Below, piece after piece: positions 20,072-28,628 of a DNA stretch of 64,000 nt (the stretch's first letter is position 1; every line of letters starts with the position of its first letter). The notes below the pieces were generated by a model. The model searched no databases. It saw only the letters and a list, made by a program, of their open reading frames with translations, and had not been told where the DNA came from. Source of the DNA: Paenibacillus sp. IHBB 10380 (lineage in GTDB: Bacteria; Bacillota; Bacilli; Paenibacillales; Paenibacillaceae); the NCBI RefSeq assembly GCF_000949425.1, contig NZ_CP010976.1:3534001-3598000 (forward strand), in the 5' to 3' direction. The translations under genes were made by a program, and so were the position numbers.

Positions 20072-20272
20072 TTATTTCAAGTTAGACAAACCTTGTTTCA
20101 AACGTTTTACATCTCCTGGAGCCATGACTGGGTTTGTGCCAAGCACACGTTTTTGACGTTTGGATTTATGAGACAAAAGATGGTTTTTGAAAGCTTTATA
20201 ACGCATTACTTTACCAGTTCCGGTAATTTTAAAGCGGCCTTTAAGGCTGCTATGTGTTTTCATTTTAGGCAT
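20072..20272 (-). CDS. rpmI: 50S ribosomal protein L35
   Basis: 66 residues, basic: MPKMKTHSSLKGRFKITGTGKV and HLLSHKSKRQKR are characteristic of L35. It sits between infC (18 bp gap) and rplT (30 bp gap) in the universal order. Confidence 0.98.
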   Translation of the reverse strand: MPKMKTHSSLKGRFKITGTGKVMRYKAFKNHLLSHKSKRQKRVLGTNPVMAPGDVKRLKQGLSNLK

Positions 20273-20290
20273 TATATTTCCTCCTCGGGA

Positions 20291-20803
20291 TTATTGGGGC
20301 TTAGAAGCCAAAATCATAATCATGCTGCGACCTTCGAGCTTAGGAAAACGCTCAACTACGGAATACTCAGCAACTTCTTCCTTCACACGTTCCAGAATTT
20401 TCTGGCCAATGCTTGCGTGAGCAATCTCACGACCACGGAATCTTACAGAGCACTTCACTTTGTCGCCTTCTTTTAAGAATTTAACAACATTGCGAAGCTT
20501 CGTTTGATAATCATGTTCATCGATGTTGGCTCTGAACCATACTTCTTTGATATCCACAACTTTCTGATTCTTACGAGCTTCTTTCTCTTTCTTCTGTTGT
20601 TCATAGCGGAACTTACCGTAATCCATGATGCGGCACACCGGTGGTTTTGCCTGAGGCGCCATATTCACCAAATCGAGATTAAGATCCGTTGCCATCTGCA
20701 GTGCTTCACGTATCGGTGTAATACCGATTTGTTCTCCTTCTGCGCCTACCAACCGGACCTCTTTGGCCCGAATTTCGTCATTGATCATATGTTCCTTACT
20801 GAT
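20291..20803 (-). CDS. infC: Translation initiation factor IF-3 (probable AUC start)
   Basis: 170 residues if started at ATC 20803. IF-3 binds the 30S subunit, checks the start codon and prevents premature 50S joining. Both domains are present: the N-terminal part (MINDEIRAKEVRLVGAEGEQ) and the C-terminal part (KCSVRFRGREIAHASIG). The first ATG is at 20788, but GGAGGTG lies ideally placed for ATC at 20803, giving M-S-K-E-H-M-I-N-D, which parallels the B. subtilis IF-3 N-terminus MISKD. A rare AUU or AUC start is a known feature of infC and lets IF-3 control its own synthesis. The ATG alternative with AAGGA would give 165 residues. Confidence 0.93.
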   Translation of the reverse strand: MSKEHMINDEIRAKEVRLVGAEGEQIGITPIREALQMATDLNLDLVNMAPQAKPPVCRIMDYGKFRYEQQKKEKEARKNQKVVDIKEVWFRANIDEHDYQTKLRNVVKFLKEGDKVKCSVRFRGREIAHASIGQKILERVKEEVAEYSVVERFPKLEGRSMIMILASKPQ

Positions 20804-20849
20804 AACCGTCCACCTCCAGATTCTTTATCTAATATTTATTGTGTAAACA

Positions 20850-21009
20850 AAATAAAGGGATGCTGGTTCAATCTACCAGCATCCCATATTGATCAATAGT
20901 TCATGAAATATTACATTCATAAATCATTGGATCAAATACCAGCCGATATAAAATCGGTCAGGTGAGAAGCCGGTGCTTCTGCTTAAATCCAAATATTCTT
21001 CTAACGTAC
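20850..21009 (-). promoter_or_regulatory. L20 leader with terminator upstream of infC
   Basis: Minus strand. The segment GCAGAAGCACCGGCTTCTCACC (20985-20964) matches the conserved core of the Bacillales L20 autoregulatory leader. It is followed by the stem GGGATGCTGGT / ACCAGCATCCC (20885-20857) and a T-rich tail, the leader terminator. L20 protein binding to the core is known to favour termination in B. subtilis. Confidence 0.85.
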
Positions 21010-21015
21010 TAAAAT

Positions 21016-21044
21016 AATATATCATACAACATATTGAATGTCAA
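21016..21044 (-). promoter_or_regulatory. Promoter of infC-rpmI-rplT
   Basis: Minus strand: perfect -35 TTGACA (21039-21044), 17 bp spacer, -10 TATATT (21016-21021). Transcription should start near 21009, at the L20 leader. Confidence 0.8.
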
Positions 21045-21064
21045 ACTATTTCTATAGTAAATTG

Positions 21065-22306
21065 TTATACTTGTTTGCTTTGAACGACTTCTTCCAATCT
21101 TACCACACGTGTATGCTCTGTATGACTCCATTGTTTGTTGTTCTGTGTGAAGAAAGCGTAGAAAGTAATTGGATACCAAGAAATCAAATAAATAGGGAAC
21201 AATATTAGATAAGCATACACTTTCTTGAAGGTAACCTTCTCAAGAGCCATGGCAGCCATGAACGTAAGAATACTAGCTCCCACTGCAACAAAACTCAAGC
21301 CCAATGGTAAATATCCATAGATGTTAGCAATGTTAGGTCCATTAAATACAGCTGCATCTATACCCATAATGGCTGTCATGAGAAATGTTAGCAATACAAT
21401 GTATACATTGACGCTATACAGCGCTAAGTCAAACTTAACGAGGTTTCGTTCTTTAATACTTTGCCACAACAAAGGAAAAAAGTAACGCCGTGCAACCGTA
21501 AAGTGACCTTGCATCCAACGAAGCCGTTGTCTAGAAGAAGCTTTAAAAGTTAAAGGCTTCTCATCAAATACTTTGGCATCGTAATTGAATTTCGGATAAA
21601 TCCCTTTTTGAACACTTCGCATTGTAAATTCAAGATCTTCTACAAGGCTTGTTGCTCCCCATCCTATTTCTTTCAACATCTTAGTCTCAAAGCACATTCC
21701 TGTGCCCCCTAAGAAATTGGCCATATTCACATTATGACGAGAAAGCTGCCATAACCGATTAATATACCAATAGGAAATACCATAAGCTGCTGTAATCCAA
21801 GAATCCTCAGGATTCTTGGTATCAATATAACCCTGAATAACACGTGCTCCACCGCTCAGGTCATCATTCATTTCACTTAAGAAATTAGGTGCAGCTAAAT
21901 TGTCAGCATCAAACATAACAACAGCATCATATTGACGAGGCATATCCCAAAGTTCCTTCAACATCCACTCAATCGCATAACCTTTACCCCGAAGATTGGT
22001 ATTCGTACGGACGCATGCTTGTATACCATGTTCACGTACAATATCCGCAGTACCATCTGTGCAATTATCACAAATTACGAACACATCATATAATTCTTTC
22101 GGATAGTCTAAATTTTTCAAATTCTCCATTAGAGCCCCAACAACCTGCTCTTCATTATGCGCCGCGACCAATACGGCAAATGATTTGGTAGCAGGAAAAT
22201 GTGCTTTCTTTTTCTTCCTGTACATACCAAATAGAGAGAATACGAATTGGTACACAGCAATCACGGCCAAGATGACTTGGAGCGTGATAAATAAGGCGTC
22301 CATCAT
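21065..22306 (-). CDS. Membrane glycosyltransferase family 2 protein
   Basis: 413 residues. One N-terminal membrane segment (about 5-27), a GT2 catalytic domain with VLVAAHNEEQVV, the metal-binding MFDADN (about 130) and the QxxRW motif RQRLRWMQGH (about 270), then two to four C-terminal membrane segments. This is the layout of processive synthases such as N-acetylglucosaminyltransferases and cellulose synthase-like enzymes. The product is unknown; the divergent PAP2 phosphatase and glycolipid synthase suggest envelope glycan or lipid work. Confidence 0.85.
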   Translation of the reverse strand: MMDALFITLQVILAVIAVYQFVFSLFGMYRKKKKAHFPATKSFAVLVAAHNEEQVVGALMENLKNLDYPKELYDVFVICDNCTDGTADIVREHGIQACVRTNTNLRGKGYAIEWMLKELWDMPRQYDAVVMFDADNLAAPNFLSEMNDDLSGGARVIQGYIDTKNPEDSWITAAYGISYWYINRLWQLSRHNVNMANFLGGTGMCFETKMLKEIGWGATSLVEDLEFTMRSVQKGIYPKFNYDAKVFDEKPLTFKASSRQRLRWMQGHFTVARRYFFPLLWQSIKERNLVKFDLALYSVNVYIVLLTFLMTAIMGIDAAVFNGPNIANIYGYLPLGLSFVAVGASILTFMAAMALEKVTFKKVYAYLILFPIYLISWYPITFYAFFTQNNKQWSHTEHTRVVRLEEVVQSKQV

Positions 22307-22909
22307 AATTCTCTATACCCCCTTTTTAACCCCTACACATCATTTTTTCTATCTCTAGTTTTCTTTTTTCTTTCTGCACTGTTTCTCTTTATGACCCTTT
22401 TTATACATGTGCATTGAGATTGCCCTATTTGATTCTGTATGTTTTTTACGTTTTTGTCAAAATCCTTGTAGCACGATCTAAGCCAAAAAAGTCAATAATA
22501 ATCGTGATCTACAGGTACTGTAAGCTTTCTGTCTCCTAATCGTGAGACCTAGTTCTTATTTTCATCATTTTGCTACCTTTTTATTTCTAAAGTCCCCCCT
22601 AATTTAAATTTACTATTCCTAAATAGTAGTATCTATATAATACAAACGGAATAAACAACGAAATTCGGATCTCACCTTAACAATTTAAACTGAATTATTT
22701 GCATTTGAATCATTGTACGTGTTAAATAGGGTGAAAGTCAAAAAGTCAGAAATTCCCCCCTCATTTGATTTAGTGTCTAAATTGAAAATAATTTCAAATT
22801 TAACTATGATAAAATGATAAAATGAATGATCTGTGTAAAGATTAATTTAAGTACTGTAGCCCACTAACGAACGTGATTTTATGCGTTCAGGCGATAGCGG
22901 AGGAATGGC
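22307..22909. other. 603-bp AT-rich intergenic region
   Basis: Divergent spacer between the GT2 gene and the PAP2 gene. No supportable gene. It holds a promoter for the PAP2 gene (22782-22810) and a small hairpin GAACG/CGTTC (22869-22888) just before the PAP2 ribosome site. I recognise no riboswitch. Confidence 0.5.
22782..22810 (+). promoter_or_regulatory. Promoter of the PAP2-glycosyltransferase operon
   Basis: -35 TTGAAA (22782-22787), 17 bp spacer, -10 TATGAT (22805-22810), giving a leader of about 90 bases. Confidence 0.55.
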
Positions 22910-23437
22910 ATGAGACGTTTATTCTTGAGATTTCAATTATGGGACCGACACTTATTTCAATGGATCAACGGACGGCTTCATAACCCCTTTCTTAATTTCT
23001 GGTTGTACCATCTCACCTTTATGGGTGGAGCATCCTTTACGATTAGTATTAGTCTACTGACCTGGATATTCTTACCTATTCCTTGGAGTACAGCGGGCGC
23101 ACAAGCAGCGGTGGCACTTGCAGTCAGTCACATTCCTGTAGCCATAGCTAAGAAAATATATCCGCGAGTCAGGCCTTACATTGCTTTACCGGATAGTAAA
23201 ACATTTCGCAATCCTTTAAGTGATTATTCTTTTCCATCCGGTCATACTACAGCGGCTTTTGCCACTGCACTTCCTTTCATGCTGTCATTTCCGAATTTCG
23301 CACCACTTTTTTGTGGCCTCAGTGTACTGGTGGGATTCTCACGAATATACTTAGGATTACACTATCCTTCGGATGTTCTCGCAGGTGTCGCTATTGGAAG
23401 TTCTGTAGCGTCAATGACTGTTGCAATATGGTCCTAA
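22910..23437 (+). CDS. PAP2-family phosphatase (BcrC-like undecaprenyl diphosphatase)
   Basis: 175 residues with about five membrane segments. All three PAP2 motifs are intact: KKIYPRVRP (K-x6-RP), PSGH (about 118) and SRIYLGLHYPSD. Members recycle undecaprenyl diphosphate for cell-wall synthesis or hydrolyse phosphatidylglycerol phosphate. GGAGGAATGGC precedes the ATG. It overlaps the frame of the following glycosyltransferase gene or nearly so, suggesting an operon. Confidence 0.87.
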   Translation: MRRLFLRFQLWDRHLFQWINGRLHNPFLNFWLYHLTFMGGASFTISISLLTWIFLPIPWSTAGAQAAVALAVSHIPVAIAKKIYPRVRPYIALPDSKTFRNPLSDYSFPSGHTTAAFATALPFMLSFPNFAPLFCGLSVLVGFSRIYLGLHYPSDVLAGVAIGSSVASMTVAIWS

Positions 23438-23489
23438 AAATAAATATGGTAAAATAATGAAAAAACCTGTAGGGATAGGTGAAAGAAAA

Positions 23490-24623
23490 GTGACTAAAAA
23501 AAGAGTTTTATTATTGTCAGAAGGTTTTGGTGCAGGGCATACTCAAGCCGCCTATGCTCTATCCAGCAGTTTACGCAAACTGTCACCGGATATTCAGACA
23601 AAGGTGCTTGAGCTCGGCAGCTTCTTAAATCCCAAAGTTGCTCCTTTAATTATTACAGCCTACAAAAAAACGATCATTTCGCAACCTCGTCTAGTTGGAA
23701 TGATGTATAGACATCAATATAAGAAATCACTCAATAGGCTTACTACTTTAGCACTACATCGTATCTTTTATACTCATACCAAATATATTGTCAAACAACT
23801 GCGACCTGATATCATCGTCTGTACACATCCCATCCCTAGTGCAGTCATTTCTCGATTGAAAAGACTCGGTATTAATGTGCCCTTGTGTACCGTTATTACT
23901 GACTACGACGCGCATGGAACATGGATTAGTCCTGAAGTTGATCAGTTCCTAGTTTCCACATCTAACGTAAAGTATAAACTTATGAGACATGGTGTGCCTT
24001 TGTCGAATATTCAGGTAACGGGCATCCCGGTTCACCCTGATTTCTGGGAACACCCAAGTAAGGAACATATTCGAGAGGAATTCAAGTTACTCGATATGCC
24101 TACTGTACTAGTGATGGCAGGGGGATGGGGAATCATTACGGATGACGTCGTCAATAACACCCTAGTACGATGGGCGGACGACATCCAAATCATTTTTTGC
24201 CTGGGGAATAACGATAAAACCCGTACACAAATGGAAAATAATAGTCAATACAACCACCCTAATATCCATTTACTAGGATTCACTCGTGAAGTCGATAAAC
24301 TTATGGAAATCTCCGATATGCTAATAACTAAACCGGGAGGTATGACTTGTTCAGAAGGATTAGCCAAAGGTATTCCCATGCTATTCCACCACCCTCTACC
24401 AGGACAGGAAGAGGAGAACTCTCAATACTTTACTGCGCAGGGATTTGGTGAACCTATCACTTCAATTGAAGTCATTATCAAGTGGATGAACAAACTCATT
24501 CATGAATATGATCAGATCCGCTCCCGCCGAAATGAATATCTAGATCAGATCGCTAAGTACCACCCTATGCAAAGTGCTCAAAGCATTATTGATATGCTTG
24601 AATTAAACAAGGTGCCCTCCTAA
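23490..24623 (+). CDS. MGDG synthase/UgtP-family glycosyltransferase
   Basis: 377 residues from the GTG at 23490. N-terminal MGDG synthase domain with SEGFGAGHTQAAYAL and a C-terminal GT28-type domain with ITKPGGMTCSEGLAKGIPML (about 290-310). Relatives such as B. subtilis UgtP add glucose to diacylglycerol for glycolipids and the lipoteichoic-acid anchor. The GTG, preceded by AGGTGAAAG, gives M-T-K-K-R-V-L-L-L, matching the family start; an ATG at 23457 and a frame opening at 23421, overlapping the PAP2 gene, are alternatives. The substrate is inferred. Confidence 0.87.
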   Translation: MTKKRVLLLSEGFGAGHTQAAYALSSSLRKLSPDIQTKVLELGSFLNPKVAPLIITAYKKTIISQPRLVGMMYRHQYKKSLNRLTTLALHRIFYTHTKYIVKQLRPDIIVCTHPIPSAVISRLKRLGINVPLCTVITDYDAHGTWISPEVDQFLVSTSNVKYKLMRHGVPLSNIQVTGIPVHPDFWEHPSKEHIREEFKLLDMPTVLVMAGGWGIITDDVVNNTLVRWADDIQIIFCLGNNDKTRTQMENNSQYNHPNIHLLGFTREVDKLMEISDMLITKPGGMTCSEGLAKGIPMLFHHPLPGQEEENSQYFTAQGFGEPITSIEVIIKWMNKLIHEYDQIRSRRNEYLDQIAKYHPMQSAQSIIDMLELNKVPS

Positions 24624-24645
24624 TAATAGAGGACACCTTGTTTTG
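24608..24645 (+). terminator. Terminator overlapping the end of the glycosyltransferase gene
   Basis: CAAGGTGCCCTC pairs at 11 of 12 positions with GAGGACACCTTG around a 9-base loop, followed by TTTT. The first arm is inside the last codons. Confidence 0.85.
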
Positions 24646-24661
24646 GAGCTTCATACATTAG

Positions 24662-25414
24662 TTAATCAATCTCAGATTCAGTAAGAGCTGGTTTGTTCTC
24701 ATTGAGACGATACTTTTGCATTTTCCCCTCATGATACCTTTGTAACGCAATCTCACCCACAATAACTTCACATCGATGGATCTGCATCCCTTTACCTACG
24801 AACTTGGATTCATACTCTGTCATGACATTCCATTCCTGAAGACCATCTCTGTGAAGATTCAATGAGATGTTGTTCATCTGTAGACCATAATCAGCAAACG
24901 AATTTAATGAAAATTCAAATAACGTTTCTGAGTCTGTCTTAAGATGAATCTCACCATTAGCGTTCAAGAATGATGCATATTTCTCCAAAAAACGAGGATG
25001 CGTCAAACGACGTCTTGCATGCTTACTTTTAGGCCATGGGTCACTAAAGTTAAGATATACACGTTCGAGTTCACCTGGGGTGAATACTTCTTCAGCATAT
25101 TCAACGTTGGCTAAAGCCAATCGAAGATTAGGAGGAAGCTCTATTTGACGTTCAGACCAAGCAGCAATAGCTTTCTCGCTGGCACGGCGAACTAATTCAT
25201 CATACATATCGATTCCTATGAAATTAATATCTGGGTTATTGTAACTCATTCCACTAATAAATTGACCTTTACCCATTCCAAATTCAACATGAATAGGATT
25301 GTCATTCCCAAATAACGCGGACCATTTCCCTTTATGCATTCGAGGGTCCAAAATAACAAGTTCCTTCTGTTCCTCCAGACTTTCCCGAATTCCTTTTCTT
25401 CCACGTAAACGCAT
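24662..25414 (-). CDS. trmB: tRNA (guanine-N7-)-methyltransferase
   Basis: 250 residues. Makes m7G46 in tRNA variable loops using SAM. Motif I is VEFGMGKGQFISG (about 43-55) and the TrmB signature NFSDPWPKSKHARRRLTHPRFL is at about 123-145. GGAGG lies six bases before the ATG. The C-terminus is about 25 residues longer than in B. subtilis TrmB and is charged. Stands alone, convergent with the glycosyltransferase operon. Confidence 0.96.
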   Translation of the reverse strand: MRLRGRKGIRESLEEQKELVILDPRMHKGKWSALFGNDNPIHVEFGMGKGQFISGMSYNNPDINFIGIDMYDELVRRASEKAIAAWSERQIELPPNLRLALANVEYAEEVFTPGELERVYLNFSDPWPKSKHARRRLTHPRFLEKYASFLNANGEIHLKTDSETLFEFSLNSFADYGLQMNNISLNLHRDGLQEWNVMTEYESKFVGKGMQIHRCEVIVGEIALQRYHEGKMQKYRLNENKPALTESEID

Positions 25415-25533
25415 GTCATTCCTCCACTTTCATTTCTATAAGGGAATCATTCCCGTAAGGTTGAGTAGTCACTATTGCAATATTGTGCCGAACTTATTGA
25501 CAAATGTAAAGGGTATTATCATATATGACCACA

Positions 25534-25584
25534 GAAAAAGGAATTCCACTCTCCATTTTAAGGAGTTAACAGAATTCCTTTTTC
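25534..25584 (-). terminator. Bidirectional terminator between the 62-residue gene and trmB
   Basis: Perfect 13-bp stem GAAAAAGGAATTC / GAATTCCTTTTTC with an inner CTCC/GGAG pair. It lies 35 bp after the stop of the 62-residue minus-strand gene and has T-runs in either direction. Confidence 0.75.
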
Positions 25585-25618
25585 AATTTATATTTGGAAT
25601 TGGGGTCCAACAATTTGA

Positions 25619-25807
25619 TTATTCACAGTCTCGTGAGTTGGCATGCTCGAATTTGAATGTCTTCTCAAAAGCAATGCGAATCTTACGACGGGCAGTCGCC
25701 TTCACTTCACGGTTTCCATTAAACCCTACACCCGTTAACGCAAGTGCTTCATCCGGCGTAAGTTGTACCGAAATGTTCTTACCCTCTAATTGAGCTATTG
25801 AATTCAT
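25619..25807 (-). CDS. Small conserved-looking protein of unknown function
   Basis: 62 residues from the ATG at 25807. GAGGTGAT sits ideally before this ATG, and a strong terminator follows, so it is very probably expressed. The sequence has a hydrophilic N-terminal strand region (LEGKNISVQLTPDEALALTG) and a basic C-terminal helix (KATARRKIRIAFEKTFKFE). No family recognised; no membrane segment or Cys pair. A GTG three codons upstream overlaps the ribosome site. Confidence 0.7.
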   Translation of the reverse strand: MNSIAQLEGKNISVQLTPDEALALTGVGFNGNREVKATARRKIRIAFEKTFKFEHANSRDCE

Positions 25808-26054
25808 GAATATCACCTCACGGTATTATTGTGTTCCATGACGCCATGAAATTTGAATTCTATTATAAATATACCCTCTAAGCTGCTATTTGAATCCATT
25901 TAAAACATAACATAAAATGTAAGTTCCAACAAGGAACATATCTCCTATTTTCAGCCTTTAATTCCACAGCACTAACATTAACTTTTATCTTTTTTTTTGT
26001 TACAATAGATGATGTGTATGTATTCTAGACAAAGCGCTTCAAGAAGGAGTCCTC

Positions 26055-27008
26055 ATGAATTATTCAGCTAGTCCTATTCCACTTCTGTGGAAGGATAAAA
26101 AATTTCATACCTGGAATTACGAAATGCACCAACAGTTTAACGATAAAGTTTTTAAGGTCATGCTTGATGCTGGATTCACTTGTCCGAATCGCGACGGTTC
26201 TATAGCTAAGGGTGGCTGTACTTTCTGTAGTGCTCGAGGATCTGGAGACTTTGCCGGTAGTCGGCGTGACGACCTCGTGACCCAATTTAACAACATTCGT
26301 GATAAGCAGCATTTAAAATGGCCTAATGCACAATATATCGGCTATTTCCAAGCCTATACGAACACCTACGCTCCTGTGGAGCAGTTAAGAGAATACTTTG
26401 AAGTTATTTTGGAACAGCCTGGAGTCGTTGGTCTGTCCATCGCGACACGACCTGACTGCTTGCCTGATGATGTAGTCGAATATTTAGCAGAACTGAACGA
26501 ACGAACCTACCTGTGGGTGGAAATGGGACTTCAGACCATACATGATTCCACTTCAGACCTTATTAATCGGGCTCATGATACACAGTGCTATTTAGACGCA
26601 GTAGCTAAGCTACGTAAACATAATATACGTGTCTGTACACATATTATCTACGGACTCCCTGGTGAAGACCATGATATGATGCTAGATACGGGCCGCGCTG
26701 TTGCACAGATGGATGTTCAGGGTATCAAAATCCATTTACTACACCTTATGCGCAAAACACCTATGGTGAAGCAATATGAGGCAGGACTACTTCGTTTCCT
26801 AGAGAAAGATGACTATGTCAAATTAATCGTCGATACATTAGAGATACTTCCTCCCGAAATAGTCGTTCATCGATTAACAGGTGATGCGCCACGTGACCTT
26901 CTGATTGGCCCCATGTGGAGCCTCAAAAAGTGGGAAGTTCTAAATGCCTTCGATGATGAACTTAAACGGCGTGATACTTGGCAAGGAAAGTATTGGAGGA
27001 AAGCTTAA
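26055..27008 (+). CDS. ytqA: Radical SAM protein, YtqA/TIGR01212 family (MnmL candidate)
   Basis: 317 residues. The radical SAM cluster is in CPNRDGSIAKGGCTFCS (about 36-52), an unusually spaced Cys-x(n)-Cys-x2-Cys typical of TIGR01212. Further motifs are WVEMGLQTIHD and GLPGEDHDMML. GAAGGAG precedes the ATG. It is followed by the ytqB-like methyltransferase with no gap; recent work on Gram-positive bacteria links this pair (MnmL and MnmM) to the last steps of mnm5s2U synthesis in tRNA. The assignment of this copy to that pathway is inferred. Confidence 0.9.
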   Translation: MNYSASPIPLLWKDKKFHTWNYEMHQQFNDKVFKVMLDAGFTCPNRDGSIAKGGCTFCSARGSGDFAGSRRDDLVTQFNNIRDKQHLKWPNAQYIGYFQAYTNTYAPVEQLREYFEVILEQPGVVGLSIATRPDCLPDDVVEYLAELNERTYLWVEMGLQTIHDSTSDLINRAHDTQCYLDAVAKLRKHNIRVCTHIIYGLPGEDHDMMLDTGRAVAQMDVQGIKIHLLHLMRKTPMVKQYEAGLLRFLEKDDYVKLIVDTLEILPPEIVVHRLTGDAPRDLLIGPMWSLKKWEVLNAFDDELKRRDTWQGKYWRKA

Positions 27009-27009
27009 T

Positions 27010-27591
27010 ATGGGGTTTCTATCCGTCCTTAGCTTTGCTCACAAACTAGTCTCAGAGCGAATTACTTCAGGAGATGTCGTGGTGGATGCTACGATTGGAA
27101 CGGGCACAGATACACTATTCCTATCCCGCTCAGTAGGACCACGTGGACATGTGTTCGGATTTGATATTCAACAGGAAGCTTTAGTTCTCACTCAACAAAG
27201 ACTAGATCACAATGCACACATGCCCCTGTCCCCTGTCACATTGTTCGCCCAAAGTCATGCAGATATGAATATAGCCATATCCACTCAGCATCACGGTCAT
27301 CTCGCTGCAGTGATGTTCAATCTTGGCTACTTACCTTCGGGAACGTCAGATAAACAAATTATTACGATGGCAGACAGCAGTATCATGGCGCTTGATGCAG
27401 CACTATCCCTTCTCAAACCCGGCGGTATTATTACAGTGGTTCTGTATCCAGGTCACCCAGGTGGGGAACAAGAGGCAGATGCCGTAACGGCGTGGGCATC
27501 TTATATAGAACAATCTGTAGCACAATCGATTATCTATCGACAATTGCAGCGTTCAGATGCCCCCTATGTCATAGCATTGGAGAAAAAATAA
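27010..27591 (+). CDS. mnmM: tRNA-modifying methyltransferase, YtqB/MnmM family
   Basis: 193 residues. Class I SAM methyltransferase with motif I VVDATIGTGTDTLFLSR (about 20-36), FGFDIQ for the ribose-binding acidic residue, and MFNLGYLPSGTSDK (about 100-113) in the catalytic position. B. subtilis YtqB (MnmM) methylates nm5s2U to mnm5s2U at tRNA position 34. The ATG at 27010 follows GGAGGAAAGC that lies inside the ytqA end; the stop of ytqA is one base before this start, so coupling is likely. Confidence 0.88.
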   Translation: MGFLSVLSFAHKLVSERITSGDVVVDATIGTGTDTLFLSRSVGPRGHVFGFDIQQEALVLTQQRLDHNAHMPLSPVTLFAQSHADMNIAISTQHHGHLAAVMFNLGYLPSGTSDKQIITMADSSIMALDAALSLLKPGGIITVVLYPGHPGGEQEADAVTAWASYIEQSVAQSIIYRQLQRSDAPYVIALEKK

Positions 27592-27609
27592 AACACCGAG
27601 AGGAAGATA

Positions 27610-28581
27610 ATGATGACTAAACCGTATCCGTTACGATTTCAACCTGAATTCAAAGAAAGAGTGTGGGGTGGACGAGCACTGGAGCAATTCGGACTTGAAC
27701 TACCTGAAGGACACATTGGTGAGGGGTGGATGATCGCTGACCACCCAAACGGTATAAGCATTGTCAATAACGGTAAACTGGCTGGACAAGGTCTTGATCA
27801 AATTCGTGAACAATATGGTAAGGAATGGTTTGGAACTAAGGGCTTTTCTGAGGTCAATGGTCGATTCCCACTACTCATTAAATTGTTGGACTGTAACGAT
27901 GACTTATCTGTGCAAGTCCATCCTACAGATGATTATGAAGGCTTACCAAAGGGTGAATTAGGCAAAACAGAAATGTGGTATGTTCTTGATGCTAAACCAG
28001 GTGCCACGATCATATATGGTTTAAATGATGGTGTTACGAGAGAAAGCTTAAAAGAAGCTTTACTACACGGGACTGTTCTTGACTGTCTAAGAGAAGTTCC
28101 TGTGGCAACAGGTGATACCTTCTATATCCCTGCTGGCACAGTCCATGCTCTATGTGCTGGAGTAGTGGTTGCCGAGATTCAACAGAATTCCGATACAACC
28201 TATCGTCTATATGACTACAATCGTCCAGGATTGGATGGCAAACCTCGTGATATCCACATTGAAGATTCATTGAATGTAACTGCTTATGAAGGCTCTGGAG
28301 CTTCCATGATGAAGACAGATGCAACTCAAGCAGGAGAATGGCTTCAACTCGCACACTCACCTTATTTTGTAGTTGAGAAGGGAATTGTGTCTGGAAGTTG
28401 GAAGCTTGCGACTCAACCTGAGAGTTTCACCATCCTCGTCATCTGTGAAGGTAGTGGTACGTTGGCTTGGGCTGGAGAATCACAAGACTACAAAGCAGGT
28501 GAGTGTTTTCTTCTACCTGCTAATCTAGAACAATATGAGCTTAAGGGAAATGCTACTGTACTTCGCTCATATTTGCCTTAA
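27610..28581 (+). CDS. manA: Mannose-6-phosphate isomerase, class I
   Basis: 323 residues, the short Bacillus-type ManA. Interconverts mannose 6-phosphate and fructose 6-phosphate. Zinc-binding motifs are visible: SVQVHPTDDY (about 99), GKTEMWYVLD (about 118) and PAGTVHALC (about 175). GAGAGGAAGATA precedes the start. It lies 18 bp after mnmM, so it is probably in the same transcript although unrelated in function. Confidence 0.95.
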   Translation: MMTKPYPLRFQPEFKERVWGGRALEQFGLELPEGHIGEGWMIADHPNGISIVNNGKLAGQGLDQIREQYGKEWFGTKGFSEVNGRFPLLIKLLDCNDDLSVQVHPTDDYEGLPKGELGKTEMWYVLDAKPGATIIYGLNDGVTRESLKEALLHGTVLDCLREVPVATGDTFYIPAGTVHALCAGVVVAEIQQNSDTTYRLYDYNRPGLDGKPRDIHIEDSLNVTAYEGSGASMMKTDATQAGEWLQLAHSPYFVVEKGIVSGSWKLATQPESFTILVICEGSGTLAWAGESQDYKAGECFLLPANLEQYELKGNATVLRSYLP

Positions 28582-28628
28582 TCCCTTAAAGAAGGTACTT
28601 GATTCTCATCGAAAGGAGTAGATATTCT

